Source: Granulosicoccus sp047634635
GTDB taxonomy: Bacteria > Pseudomonadota > Gammaproteobacteria > Granulosicoccales > Granulosicoccaceae
DNA: 9,454 nt
Reading direction: 5' to 3'
NCBI GenBank assembly: GCA_047634635.1
Contig: JBLIIE010000184.1
Span: 1 to 9,454, forward strand
In this document: positions 1 to 7,320 of the stretch, piece after piece
Numbering within the stretch: the stretch's first letter is position 1
Layout: each line of letters starts with the position of its first letter
Notes under the pieces: model-generated
Told to the model about the DNA's origin: nothing
Database searches by the model: none
The model's input: only the letters and a program-made list of their open reading frames with translations
Program-made: the position numbers and the translations under genes

Positions 1-31
1 GTATGTTGCGCATGCATCCAGATGCATTCAT
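1..31 (-). CDS. Possible start of the next minus-strand gene (ynjC-type permease?), cut by the window edge
   Basis: Seven bases after the ynjB-like stop codon an ATG (31-29) opens a minus-strand frame that stays open to the edge and reads M-N-A-S-G-C-M-R-N-I. An in-frame second ATG lies at 13-11. In E. coli and relatives ynjB is followed by the permease gene ynjC, so this is where that gene would begin. Only about ten codons are visible, no good ribosome binding site is seen, and other ATGs in other frames (27-25, 17-15) compete. The identity is inferred from gene order only. Confidence 0.3.
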   Translation of the reverse strand, partial: MNASGCMRNI

Positions 32-37
32 CGACAG

Positions 38-1255
38 CTATTGCCCGTATCGTTCAAGCCATGCAGCTTCAAGAGCATTCGCCCAAGAAGCATGAGGCTC
101 AGGAAGTATGGTTCCAGAACCGATGGGTAGGGCCCAAATACCAAGATCAATTTTCTTGAACAACGCTTGATCAGGCTCATCAAGAGTGGATACTGCCAGC
201 ACAGTGGGTTCACCCCAGAATTCCGGATCAGCCTTGCGCGCCTGCGCCTCTGGAGAAATCAAAAAATCAGCAGTTACCATTGCAGCAGCTTTGGCAGAGG
301 CATTCCAGGGAATGGTTACAAAGTGCGTATTGCCTATCGTGCCATTGTCAAACACATAGGTCCGAACCGTATCGGGTAGCTGCCCACCTTTAACGGCTGC
401 AGTGGCTTCATTAGGATTGAACGAAAGCGCAATATCATTTTCACCATCATCCAGAAGTTGACGAGTCATCTCACCACTGGTTGGCCAGCTTTTTCCAGCC
501 CCACGCAACAATGGGTGTAATAGATCCAGATATTCCCACAACAAGGCAGTTACAGTTTCAAAATCAGCCTCTTCAACTGGATTAGCCATAGCACTGGCGG
601 CTTGATCTGAACTGGTATTAAGTTCGATCAGAAGTTGTTTGACGAAAGTTGTTCCGTGGAACGCCGGTGGAGCTGGGTATGTAAAACGACCACCGTCTCT
701 GACAAACTCCAACAAAGCAGCAGCAGATCTAGGCGGCTCATCAACAATTGCAGTGTCGTAAATAAATACTAATTGCGCGCCGCCCCAAGGAGATTCGAGT
801 CCATCTACCGGCACTGAAAAATCAGCTTTTATGGACGGTGAATCCTGCAAAAATTTGGCATTCGGCAATGCTGTTGAAAACGAGCCCCAGGTAAGCTGCT
901 GGCGTTTCATTGCTGCAAAATTTTCTCCATTGACCCACATCAGATCAACATTGCCATCTGCATTTCTTCCAACAAGCCTCGCAGCTTCTAATTGGCCAAC
1001 TATTTCCGAAATATCACCGACTTTGACGTGTTCTAACGTTATCCCGTGATCTGCATTCAAGCGTTTGCCAGCCCAGGTTATATAACTGTTAATACGCTCG
1101 CTACCACCCCAGGCATTAAAGTACACAGTCTGACCCTTCGCCTCACTCAGGACGTCACTCCAAGTGGAGTCGGGTTCAACCGCTTTCACCTGAAAACTGG
1201 TAATCAGCACAACGCTGCCAAGAAGCGACAGAAACTGCTTTCGATTGAGACTCAT
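38..1255 (-). CDS. ynjB: YnjB-type ABC transporter periplasmic solute-binding protein
   Basis: The 405-residue product is the predicted periplasmic substrate-binding component of a YnjBCD-type ABC importer (COG4134, distantly related to thiamine and iron binding proteins); the ligand is not established. Residues 1-25 form a Sec-type signal peptide: a short basic start (NRK), a hydrophobic run from about 8 to 22, and a likely cleavage site after the KA at 24-25. There is no lipobox cysteine and no twin arginine. The mature part carries stretches I recognise from E. coli YnjB: FNAWGG (46-51), LMWVNGENF (105-113) and ESPWGGAQL (154-162), and the length is close to that family. The start was chosen because the signal peptide begins there. 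A GGAG lies about 12 bases upstream of the ATG, a rather long spacing. The gene is divergent from the yej operon and probably heads a transcript continuing leftward into its permease. Function beyond 'solute-binding' is unproven. Confidence 0.88.
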   Translation of the reverse strand: MSLNRKQFLSLLGSVVLITSFQVKAVEPDSTWSDVLSEAKGQTVYFNAWGGSERINSYITWAGKRLNADHGITLEHVKVGDISEIVGQLEAARLVGRNADGNVDLMWVNGENFAAMKRQQLTWGSFSTALPNAKFLQDSPSIKADFSVPVDGLESPWGGAQLVFIYDTAIVDEPPRSAAALLEFVRDGGRFTYPAPPAFHGTTFVKQLLIELNTSSDQAASAMANPVEEADFETVTALLWEYLDLLHPLLRGAGKSWPTSGEMTRQLLDDGENDIALSFNPNEATAAVKGGQLPDTVRTYVFDNGTIGNTHFVTIPWNASAKAAAMVTADFLISPEAQARKADPEFWGEPTVLAVSTLDEPDQALFKKIDLGIWALPIGSGTILPEPHASWANALEAAWLERYGQ

Positions 1256-1332
1256 ACGTTGGTAGTACTCCGATGTCGGAAGGCTCCTGCGCCCTCCTCA
1301 AGCCGTGCAGATCACAAAATGTTAACAGACGA

Positions 1333-1356
1333 AAGACTTCCTGTTTCCTAAGTCTT
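1333..1356. repeat. Inverted repeat, 7-bp arms with 10-bp spacer
   Basis: AAGACTT (1333-1339) is matched exactly by its reverse complement AAGTCTT (1350-1356). It sits about 146 bp upstream of the predicted yej transcription start and about 80-100 bp upstream of the ynjB start codon. It could be a regulator binding site or a chance match. There is no T-run, so it is not a typical terminator. Confidence 0.45.
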
Positions 1357-1366
1357 CAACATTACG

Positions 1367-1390
1367 ATTAGGTTCCTTCGCGAACCCAAT
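1367..1390. promoter_or_regulatory. Imperfect 9-bp inverted repeat, candidate operator or enhancer site
   Basis: ATTAGGTTC (1367-1375) and GAACCCAAT (1382-1390) are inverted repeats with one mismatch around a 6-base centre. On the minus strand the mismatch becomes a G-U pair, so a ynjB leader transcript starting further upstream would fold a 9-bp hairpin. The centre is about 112 bp upstream of the predicted sigma-54 start, the usual distance for an enhancer-binding activator site. It does not resemble the NtrC consensus as I know it. The role is inferred. Confidence 0.45.
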
Positions 1391-1464
1391 TAGACCACGC
1401 GTGTCGTAAGCAATGTAAAAGAGTACGAGACTCATCAGCGCCGTTTAGGATGTTTAAACCAGAA

Positions 1465-1480
1465 TGGCACGGCAGTGGCA
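1465..1480 (+). promoter_or_regulatory. Sigma-54 (RpoN) -24/-12 promoter element upstream of yejA
   Basis: The bases TGGCACG-GCAG-TGGCA match the known consensus TGGCACG-N4-TTGCW at 11 of the 12 specified positions. The essential GG (1466-1467) and GC (1478-1479) lie 12 bases apart, as required. Transcription would start near 1491 and leave a 5' UTR of about 107 bases before yejA. Upstream palindromes at 1333-1403 lie at typical enhancer distances. No strong sigma-70 promoter was seen as an alternative. The match is direct; the function is inferred. Confidence 0.6.
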
Positions 1481-1492
1481 TGTAACTTAGTA

Positions 1493-1500
1493 CACCGGTG
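1493..1500. repeat. 8-bp perfect palindrome at the predicted transcription start
   Basis: CACCGGTG is a perfect palindrome overlapping the expected start site of the sigma-54-like promoter. A repressor could bind there, but an 8-bp palindrome is short and could be chance. Confidence 0.25.
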
Positions 1501-1529
1501 AGGTTATCTAACTTGGGCTGCTACACTGA

Positions 1530-1577
1530 ATGGGTGAATCCAAGCCGGTACTGCCCATCCGAAAACGGGCCAAATAG
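1530..1577 (+). CDS. Possible 15-codon leader ORF in the yejA 5' UTR
   Basis: ATG at 1530 opens a frame reading M-G-E-S-K-P-V-L-P-I-R-K-R-A-K and ends at TAG (1575-1577), 20 bases before the yejA start codon. The peptide is basic. Weak stems are possible around it: CTTGG (1512-1516) with CCAAG (1540-1544), and GCCC (1553-1556) with GGGC (1567-1570). No clear ribosome binding site precedes it, so translation is doubtful. If translated it could couple to or attenuate yejA expression. Confidence 0.2.
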   Translation: MGESKPVLPIRKRAK

Positions 1578-1597
1578 TAAGAGAAGAGAACGATCAG

Positions 1598-3487
1598 ATG
1601 ACTAGACGAAAAAACCACGGACACGATGAAACATCATCTGTTATCAAAACGGCAGGTTTATTCGGCTACCTCTTGCTTGGTTTGTTTACAGCGTCCTCTG
1701 GAATGGCTACCACATCGGAAAGCAATACGGATGAATCGGTTACCACAACCTGGAGCATGGCCGAATTCGGCAAACCCCTCTTCGACGAGAGCATGATCCA
1801 TTGGCCGTATGTCAATCCGGTTGCCCCCACAGGCGGCTCAATTGTTCTCGGCGCATTTGGCAGCTTCGATAGTTTGAACTCATACATCTTGAAAGGTGAG
1901 TATCCACGCAGTCTTGCTCTTGCAGGAGATTCCCTGATGGTCGGCTCAGGCGACGAACTTGCCTCAGCCTACGGACTGTTAGCGGCATCAGCAGAGATCC
2001 CAGAAGACAAATCGTGGATCATTTTCAACATGCGTCCCGAAGCGACCTTCAGTGATGGTTCGTCCATTACCGCTGCAGATATCGCATTTTCATTCCAGAC
2101 CATCAGAGAACACGGACGTCCCTTTCTCAAATCGTTTTACGACGAAGTGAGTAGCGCTGAAGTGATCAACGAACACAAAATAAAATTTACTTTTACCACC
2201 ACCGATAACATGAAACCACTGATGAAAGTGGCTGGGCTATCCCCCTTGTCAGTGGAATACTGGAAAGATAAAGACATCAGTAAAACATACTTGACACCTC
2301 AACCTTCGAGTAGTGCCTACTACATTTCCAAGGTTGATGCCGGTCGTTCCATTACCTATGAGCGAGTTGAAAATTATTGGGGCGAAAAGCTTGCAGTCAA
2401 CAAAGGGATGAATAACCTAGACACTATTCGCTACGATTACTATCGCGATCTGGAGGTCATGGTGGAAGCGTTCAAGGCAGGAGACATTGATTTCCGCGCC
2501 GAGAACAGTTCAAAACGTTGGGCAACTGCTTACAAAACAGACGAAGTAGAAAACGGTGAAATTCTCCTGATAACACCGGAAGACAACACCCCTCAGGCAA
2601 TTCAAGCTTTCTTCTTCAATTTGCGAAGAGCACCTTTTGACGATCGTAACGTAAGACAGGCAATTAACCTGCTCTATGACTTTGAAACCATCAAGCGCAC
2701 CATCCTATACAATCAGTACGACAGAATTAACAGTTATTTCCCAAACTCTGAATACGGTGCGGCAGGCAAACCCACCAGTGAAGAACTTGCAGTACTACAC
2801 CCCTTCAGAAATCAGTTGGCAGCAGAGGTTCTGAACGAGGCCTTCGTATCTCCAATCAGTGACGGTAGTGGCCGAAATCGAAAACAGCTCAGAGAAGCCC
2901 TAACTTTATTTAACACATCTGGCTGGCAACTCGATAATGGCAAGCTTGTAAAGGACGGTCAACAGATGGCTTTGGAACTACTACTTGTGCAGCCAGATGG
3001 TCAACGCGTTGCCGCGCCTTTCCTGCAAAATTTAAAAAAGGCTGGTATCGAAACTAGCGTCCGAATCGTTGACAGCGCTCAGTACCAGGTTCGCGTCGAT
3101 GATTTTGATTTCGATTTGATTTCAGCCCGTCTTAATTTCTTCCCACCTCCAGGCCCTGAATTGCGATCTTATTACGGAAGCGCTGCAGCCGATGAAAGAG
3201 GCTCTGCAAATTATGCAGGAATCAAAAATCGAGTGGCCGATCAACTCATCGAATTGATCATATCTGCTGAGTCTTTAGAGCAGCTGCAGGTTATCAATCG
3301 AGCACTTGATCGGGTTTTGCTGTGGAATCACTATGTGATACCACAATTTTATAATTCCAAGCACCGATTCGCTCATTGGAATCGATTTGGGAAACCTGAC
3401 GTACAACCGAAATACATCGGCTACGGTTTTCCGACAGGGTGGTGGATAGATACAGAGCTCGATAGCAAGCTCGATCTAAAACGATAG
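1598..3487 (+). CDS. yejA: Oligopeptide ABC transporter periplasmic binding protein, YejA type
   Basis: This 629-residue family 5 extracellular solute-binding protein (SBP_bac_5) captures oligopeptides in the periplasm for the YejBEF transporter; E. coli YejABEF is known to import microcin C. A basic start (TRRK) and a hydrophobic segment at about 17-33 form a Sec signal peptide, with cleavage likely near residue 37. YejA-type features follow: MAEFGKP (54-60) and HWPYVNP (68-74) near the mature N-terminus, LNSYILKG (93-100), the family core FSDGSSITAADIAFSF (151-166), and GFPTGWWID near the C-terminus (610-618). It is slightly longer than the E. coli protein of about 600 residues, mainly at the N-terminus. 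A purine-rich AGAGAAGAG (1580-1588) precedes the ATG. It is the first gene of the operon, 22 bases before yejB. Assignment to the YejA branch is strong; the actual ligand is unknown. Confidence 0.92.
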   Translation: MTRRKNHGHDETSSVIKTAGLFGYLLLGLFTASSGMATTSESNTDESVTTTWSMAEFGKPLFDESMIHWPYVNPVAPTGGSIVLGAFGSFDSLNSYILKGEYPRSLALAGDSLMVGSGDELASAYGLLAASAEIPEDKSWIIFNMRPEATFSDGSSITAADIAFSFQTIREHGRPFLKSFYDEVSSAEVINEHKIKFTFTTTDNMKPLMKVAGLSPLSVEYWKDKDISKTYLTPQPSSSAYYISKVDAGRSITYERVENYWGEKLAVNKGMNNLDTIRYDYYRDLEVMVEAFKAGDIDFRAENSSKRWATAYKTDEVENGEILLITPEDNTPQAIQAFFFNLRRAPFDDRNVRQAINLLYDFETIKRTILYNQYDRINSYFPNSEYGAAGKPTSEELAVLHPFRNQLAAEVLNEAFVSPISDGSGRNRKQLREALTLFNTSGWQLDNGKLVKDGQQMALELLLVQPDGQRVAAPFLQNLKKAGIETSVRIVDSAQYQVRVDDFDFDLISARLNFFPPPGPELRSYYGSAAADERGSANYAGIKNRVADQLIELIISAESLEQLQVINRALDRVLLWNHYVIPQFYNSKHRFAHWNRFGKPDVQPKYIGYGFPTGWWIDTELDSKLDLKR

Positions 3488-3509
3488 TTCTGTAAGCTAC
3501 TCTTCAGTA

Positions 3510-4619
3510 ATGCTGGCTTACATCCTCAGAAGGCTGTTATTGATCATCCCGACTCTGCTGGGAATAATGGTCATCAACTTTACGGTTATCCAGTTCGCCC
3601 CTGGAGGCCCTGTCGAACAGGTGCTGGCCGAGATGCGTGGCAATGCTGTGGATTCAACAGCTGCATTTTCGGGACAAGCGGGTGATATAAAAAATTCCGG
3701 ACAAGGTGGTGGAAGCTTACAAACCGGAACTGCCTCCACATACCGGGGCGCCCAGGGACTTGATCCTGCCATCATCAAGGAGATTGAACAACAATTCGGC
3801 TTTGACAAACCTGTGCATGAGCGGTTCTTTTCTATGCTCTGGGATTATGCTCGATTCGATTTTGGAAGTAGCTATTTCAGGGATGAGACTGTTTTCAATC
3901 TAATTCTGGACAAGATGCCCGTGTCCATTAGCCTTGGGCTATGGACAACGCTGTTTGTCTATCTCATTTCCATACCGCTTGGCATAAGGAAAGCGGTGAA
4001 AGATGGCTCGCGCTTTGATGTGTGGAGCAGTACCGCCATTGTCGTAGGCTATGCCATCCCTGGGTTTTTATTTGCGATTCTGTTGATCATTGTGTTTGCC
4101 GGTGGTCGCTACTTCGACTTCTTTCCACTGCGTGGACTCACCTCAACAAATTGGGATCAGCTGGATTGGCCAGCTCGAATTCTTGATTACTTGTGGCATA
4201 TCACGCTACCCGTCACTGCTATGGTCATCAGTGGGTTTGCCAGCCTGACGATGCTCACAAAGAATTCGTTTCTTGACCAAATAGGTATGCAGTACGTCCA
4301 GACGGCGCGAGCCAAGGGTCTGAATGAGCGCCAGGTGCTCTACAGACACGTATTCAGGAACGCAATGCTTATAGTGATAGCAGGTTTTCCTAGCGCATTC
4401 ATTTCCATCCTGTTCACAGGCTCCATTCTCATTGAAGTTATTTTCTCTCTGGATGGCTTGGGCTTACTCGGCTGGGAGGCGACGATTAACCGGGACTACC
4501 CTGTGGTTTTTGCAACGCTCTATTTCTTTACGTTACTGGGTCTGGTTCTGCAACTCATCGGCGATGTCATGTATCACCTCATCGATCCAAGGATCGATTT
4601 TGAAAGCCGAAACTTTTAG
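3510..4619 (+). CDS. yejB: Oligopeptide ABC transporter inner-membrane permease, YejB type
   Basis: This 369-residue permease of the DppB/OppB class forms one half of the membrane channel of the Yej peptide importer. TM1 spans about residues 9-30 and ends in FAPGGPVEQ (29-37), the typical end of the first segment in this class. A Gly/Ser-rich periplasmic loop (about 42-82) follows, then GLDPAIIKEIEQQFGFDKP (83-101) and the conserved DFGSSYFR (117-124). The binding_protein_dependent_transport core occupies about 140-360, with the EAA coupling loop at 262-286 (YVQTARAKGL...RNAM) that contacts the ATPase. The C-terminus DPRIDFE (359-365) matches E. coli YejB (364 residues) as I remember it. The ribosome binding site is weak, and the 22-base distance from yejA suggests coupling to its translation. 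No terminator lies between. Confidence 0.93.
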   Translation: MLAYILRRLLLIIPTLLGIMVINFTVIQFAPGGPVEQVLAEMRGNAVDSTAAFSGQAGDIKNSGQGGGSLQTGTASTYRGAQGLDPAIIKEIEQQFGFDKPVHERFFSMLWDYARFDFGSSYFRDETVFNLILDKMPVSISLGLWTTLFVYLISIPLGIRKAVKDGSRFDVWSSTAIVVGYAIPGFLFAILLIIVFAGGRYFDFFPLRGLTSTNWDQLDWPARILDYLWHITLPVTAMVISGFASLTMLTKNSFLDQIGMQYVQTARAKGLNERQVLYRHVFRNAMLIVIAGFPSAFISILFTGSILIEVIFSLDGLGLLGWEATINRDYPVVFATLYFFTLLGLVLQLIGDVMYHLIDPRIDFESRNF

Positions 4620-4648
4620 CCACCTCATGACAAACATATACAGAATTG

Positions 4649-4661
4649 CTGAGGTTTACAC
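4649..4661 (+). promoter_or_regulatory. Ribosome binding site for yejE
   Basis: A GCTGAGG-type Shine-Dalgarno sequence ends about seven bases before the yejE ATG. It is the clearest ribosome binding site in the operon and sits in the longest intergenic gap (42 bases), so yejE translation need not depend on yejB. It supports the start at 4662. Confidence 0.6.
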
Positions 4662-5705
4662 ATGCCTCTAAGTCCAATCAATCGACGCAGACTCTCAAAC
4701 TTCAAACGTAACCGACGTGGGTATTGGGCGCTTTGGATTTTTCTTGTTATTTATTCCCTGTCCCTCGGATCCGAATTCATAGCCAATGATCAACCCCTGG
4801 CTGTGAAGCACGACAATCAATGGTATTTCCCGGTATTCAAGTCCTACTCTGAATCTAACTTTGGTGGTGATTTGGGTTTTAATGCTGACTACTCGGACCC
4901 CTACCTCACAGATCTGATTAACGAAAAAGGCAGAATCTATTGGCCTCTAGTGCCTTTTTCCTACGACACGATTGATTTTGATCTAGATAGCAGCCCACCC
5001 AGCGCACCTTCAGCAAGACATTGGCTCGGAACTGATGATCAAGGACGTGACGTATTCGCTCGCATGATTTACGGCTTCAGAATTTCAATTAGCTTTGGAT
5101 TGCTGTTAACGCTGTTCAGCACGATTATCGGTGTCGCTGCAGGTGCGGTTCAAGGCTATTTTGGTGGGCTGCTTGATCTCTTCGCTCAGCGCTTTATCGA
5201 AATCTGGCAGGGCCTACCGGTCCTGTATCTTCTTATCATAATGGCAAGTGTCATACAGCCAGGGTTTATTTCGTTACTCGTTTTGATGACGCTATTTACG
5301 TGGACCTCGTTGGTCGGTGTGGTGCGAGCAGAATTTCTGCGCGCGAGAAATTTTGAATACGTGCGTGCCGCAAAAGCCTTAGGTGTTGGTGATATCACCA
5401 TCATGATTCGACATACGCTTCCCAATGCGATGGTGGCAACGGTGACGTTCCTGCCATTTATACTCAGCGGCTCAGTCACGACGTTGACGGGGCTAGATTT
5501 TTTGGGACTCGGCCTGCCACCTGGCTCAGCTTCGCTAGGAGAGATGCTTAAACAAGGTCGCGACAATCTGCACGCGCCATGGTTAGGCCTAACTGCATTC
5601 CTTATTCTTGCTCTCATGTTAAGCCTACTGGTTTTTATCGGTGAAGCTGTGCGTGACGCCCTTGATCCACGTAAAACTTTTTCCGAGCATCCTGTCAATG
5701 GCTGA
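4662..5705 (+). CDS. yejE: Oligopeptide ABC transporter inner-membrane permease, YejE type
   Basis: This 347-residue permease of the DppC/OppC class is the second channel subunit of the Yej importer. The N-terminus has the Yej-specific pattern: SPINRRR (4-10), FKRNRRGYWALWIF (14-27) leading into TM1, then SEFIANDQPL (37-46), and a long periplasmic segment including YFPVFKSYSESNFGGDLG (55-72). The core motif WLGTDDQGRDVFARMIYG (121-138) is the class hallmark. The EAA loop lies at 233-257 (YVRAAKALGV...PNAM), followed by FLPFI, LDFLGLGLP and the C-terminal GEAVRDALDPRK (327-338), all as in E. coli YejE. The last eight bases overlap the start of yejF, indicating translational coupling. Confidence 0.94.
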   Translation: MPLSPINRRRLSNFKRNRRGYWALWIFLVIYSLSLGSEFIANDQPLAVKHDNQWYFPVFKSYSESNFGGDLGFNADYSDPYLTDLINEKGRIYWPLVPFSYDTIDFDLDSSPPSAPSARHWLGTDDQGRDVFARMIYGFRISISFGLLLTLFSTIIGVAAGAVQGYFGGLLDLFAQRFIEIWQGLPVLYLLIIMASVIQPGFISLLVLMTLFTWTSLVGVVRAEFLRARNFEYVRAAKALGVGDITIMIRHTLPNAMVATVTFLPFILSGSVTTLTGLDFLGLGLPPGSASLGEMLKQGRDNLHAPWLGLTAFLILALMLSLLVFIGEAVRDALDPRKTFSEHPVNG

Positions 5706-7305
5706 GCGTCTACTCACCATCGAAAACCTCGATGTTTCGTTCGGCCAAGGCGATCATAAAAGCAATGCTGTTCGTTCTGTGAGCGTCAGCATCGATAGAG
5801 GACAAACGGTTGCACTAGTGGGCGAAAGCGGATCTGGAAAATCTGTTACTGCGTTATCAGTGATGCAACTACTGCCCTATCCAATGGCTCAACACCCTAA
5901 TGGCAGCATTCGATATCGGGAGCAGGAGCTGGTGGGAGCTGGCCCAACCGTCATGGAGTCGGTTCGTGGCAACCAGATCAGCATGATCTTCCAAGAACCT
6001 ATGACATCACTGAATCCACTACACACCATAGATAGACAGATCAGCGAATCTTTAAAACTTCACAAAGGGTTATCCGGAAAAGCCTTGCGCGCTCGAGTGC
6101 TTGAATTACTGAAACTTGTCGGCATACGGAATGCACAATCACGAATCAAGGCCTATCCGCATGAGTTGTCAGGCGGCCAACGACAACGCGTCATGATAGC
6201 GATGGCACTAGCCAACGAGCCAGATCTGCTAATCGCTGATGAACCAACTACCGCGCTGGACGTTACGATACAGGCGCAAATTCTTGATCTGTTGGTTGAG
6301 CTTCAGCAAAAGATGGGAATGGCATTGTTGCTAATTACTCACGACCTGGGCATCGTTAGGAAAATGGCTGATGTCATTCATGTTATGACCAATGGTCAAG
6401 TCGTTGAAACTGGCAACACCGAACAAGTCTTTAATAATCCACAACATAGCTACACCCAACATTTGCTTGCGGCCGAACCTGCCGCCTTGCCGGTAAGAGA
6501 CTTGAAAAAACAACCGCTGGTGCTTACGGCAAACAACATCCACGTCCGCTTCCCTATCAAAGGAGGATTTCTAGGACGAGTCAGGCATTATGTGGAGGCT
6601 TGCAATGACATCAGCCTCACGCTCAAAGCTGGCAGAACTCTAGGTGTAGTGGGCGAGTCCGGTTCTGGAAAGACCACTTTGGGTATGGCTTTACTTCGAC
6701 TTATAAAAAGTGAAGGCGAAATCATATTCAAGGACATTTCCCTTCACGACAAGCAGCAACATGAATTGCGAAAACTACGAGAATCCATTCAAATCGTCTT
6801 CCAGGACCCTTATGGAAGTTTAAGCCCACGCCTGTCTGTATTGCAGATTGTCGAAGAAGGACTAAAAGTTCATCAACCTAAACTGACACCGACTGATAGG
6901 ATTGAACAAGTCAGCCAGGTACTCACTGAGGTTGGACTTGATCTAAGTTCCCTGAACCGGTTTCCTCACGAGTTTTCGGGAGGACAGCGGCAGAGAATCG
7001 CTATCGCCCGTGCCATGGTCCTCAAACCTTCCCTGGTCATTCTAGACGAGCCGACATCCGCTCTGGATATGTCCGTTCAAGCACAAATTGTCGAATTGCT
7101 ACAAGACCTTCAAATCAAACATCAGTTGGCCTACTTATTTATTAGCCACGATCTGAAAGTAGTCCGCGCCTTAAGTGACGAAATAATAGTCATGCAAGAT
7201 GGAAAAATCGTAGAGAGCGGTTCAGCGTATACTGTTCTGAACCACCCGAAAAAACCTTACACCCGCGAACTCATGCGGGCAGCCTTCGAAATAGCTACAA
7301 AATAG
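5698..7305 (+). CDS. yejF: Oligopeptide ABC transporter duplicated ATP-binding protein, YejF type
   Basis: This 535-residue protein has two ABC ATPase domains in one chain and powers peptide import from the cytoplasmic face of YejB/YejE. Domain 1: Walker A GESGSGKS (42-49), Q-loop Q99, signature LSGGQ (157-161), Walker B LLIADE (177-182), switch His215. Domain 2: Walker A GESGSGKT (319-326), Q-loop Q369, signature FSGGQ (426-430), Walker B LVILDE (446-451), switch His484. All catalytic residues are present in both halves, so both sites look competent. Oligopeptide-transporter linker motifs follow each domain: NPQHSYTQHLLAAEP (247-261) and HPKKPYTRELMRA (516-528). E. coli YejF has about 530 residues. 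I chose ATG 5698 rather than the upstream in-frame GTG at 5641 because homology starts at MAERLLTIENL. The start overlaps the yejE stop by 8 bp. Confidence 0.94.
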   Translation: MAERLLTIENLDVSFGQGDHKSNAVRSVSVSIDRGQTVALVGESGSGKSVTALSVMQLLPYPMAQHPNGSIRYREQELVGAGPTVMESVRGNQISMIFQEPMTSLNPLHTIDRQISESLKLHKGLSGKALRARVLELLKLVGIRNAQSRIKAYPHELSGGQRQRVMIAMALANEPDLLIADEPTTALDVTIQAQILDLLVELQQKMGMALLLITHDLGIVRKMADVIHVMTNGQVVETGNTEQVFNNPQHSYTQHLLAAEPAALPVRDLKKQPLVLTANNIHVRFPIKGGFLGRVRHYVEACNDISLTLKAGRTLGVVGESGSGKTTLGMALLRLIKSEGEIIFKDISLHDKQQHELRKLRESIQIVFQDPYGSLSPRLSVLQIVEEGLKVHQPKLTPTDRIEQVSQVLTEVGLDLSSLNRFPHEFSGGQRQRIAIARAMVLKPSLVILDEPTSALDMSVQAQIVELLQDLQIKHQLAYLFISHDLKVVRALSDEIIVMQDGKIVESGSAYTVLNHPKKPYTRELMRAAFEIATK

Positions 7306-7320
7306 TCCAGACTAGTATCC

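Larger units (their letters stand above)
1256..1597. other. Divergent intergenic control region between ynjB-like gene and yej operon
   Basis: This 342-bp stretch has no convincing gene longer than a leader ORF. Starting from the ynjB side it holds an inverted repeat at 1333-1356, a longer one at 1367-1390, an 8-bp palindrome CACGCGTG at 1396-1403, a GTTTAAAC palindrome at 1452-1459, a sigma-54-like element at 1465-1480, a CACCGGTG palindrome at 1493-1500 that covers the predicted transcription start, and a 15-codon ORF at 1530-1577. I could not find a convincing sigma-70 promoter for either direction. The minus-strand promoter for ynjB must lie somewhere here but I cannot place it. Confidence 0.75.

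Noticed and set aside
1301..1316. TCACA half-site suggesting a CRP box upstream of the ynjB-like gene
   Set aside because: The other half at the required spacing reads AGCCG, not TGTGA, so the site is not supported.
1046..1351. 101-codon plus-strand ORF spanning the start of the ynjB-like gene
   Set aside because: It is mostly antisense to the ynjB-like coding region, with no family resemblance and no ribosome binding site that I can see.
1433..1445. IHF-like site between the palindromes and the sigma-54 element
   Set aside because: Only part of the ATCA...TT pattern fits, with mismatches at several defined positions; too weak to list.
1598..1630. Twin-arginine (Tat) signal in YejA from the RR near its start
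   Set aside because: The arginines are not in the S/T-RRxFLK context and are separated from the hydrophobic segment by a long polar stretch including acidic residues.
3630..3760. Gly/Ser-rich insertion in YejB as a novel domain
   Set aside because: E. coli YejB, as I remember it, has a similar low-complexity loop between the first membrane segment and the GLDP motif, so this is normal for the family.
5641..5697. Upstream GTG start giving yejF 19 more residues
   Set aside because: The extra residues overlap the yejE C-terminal coding region and do not resemble the ABC ATPase N-terminus; ATG 5698 begins at the expected family start.
5186..5698. 170-codon minus-strand ORF inside yejE
   Set aside because: It lies entirely antisense to a well-supported permease gene, its product has no recognisable domain, and its composition looks like a reverse-frame shadow.
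7262..7279. CCCGC/GCGGG hairpin near the end of yejF as a terminator
   Set aside because: It is inside the coding sequence, has only a 5-bp stem and is not followed by a T-run.
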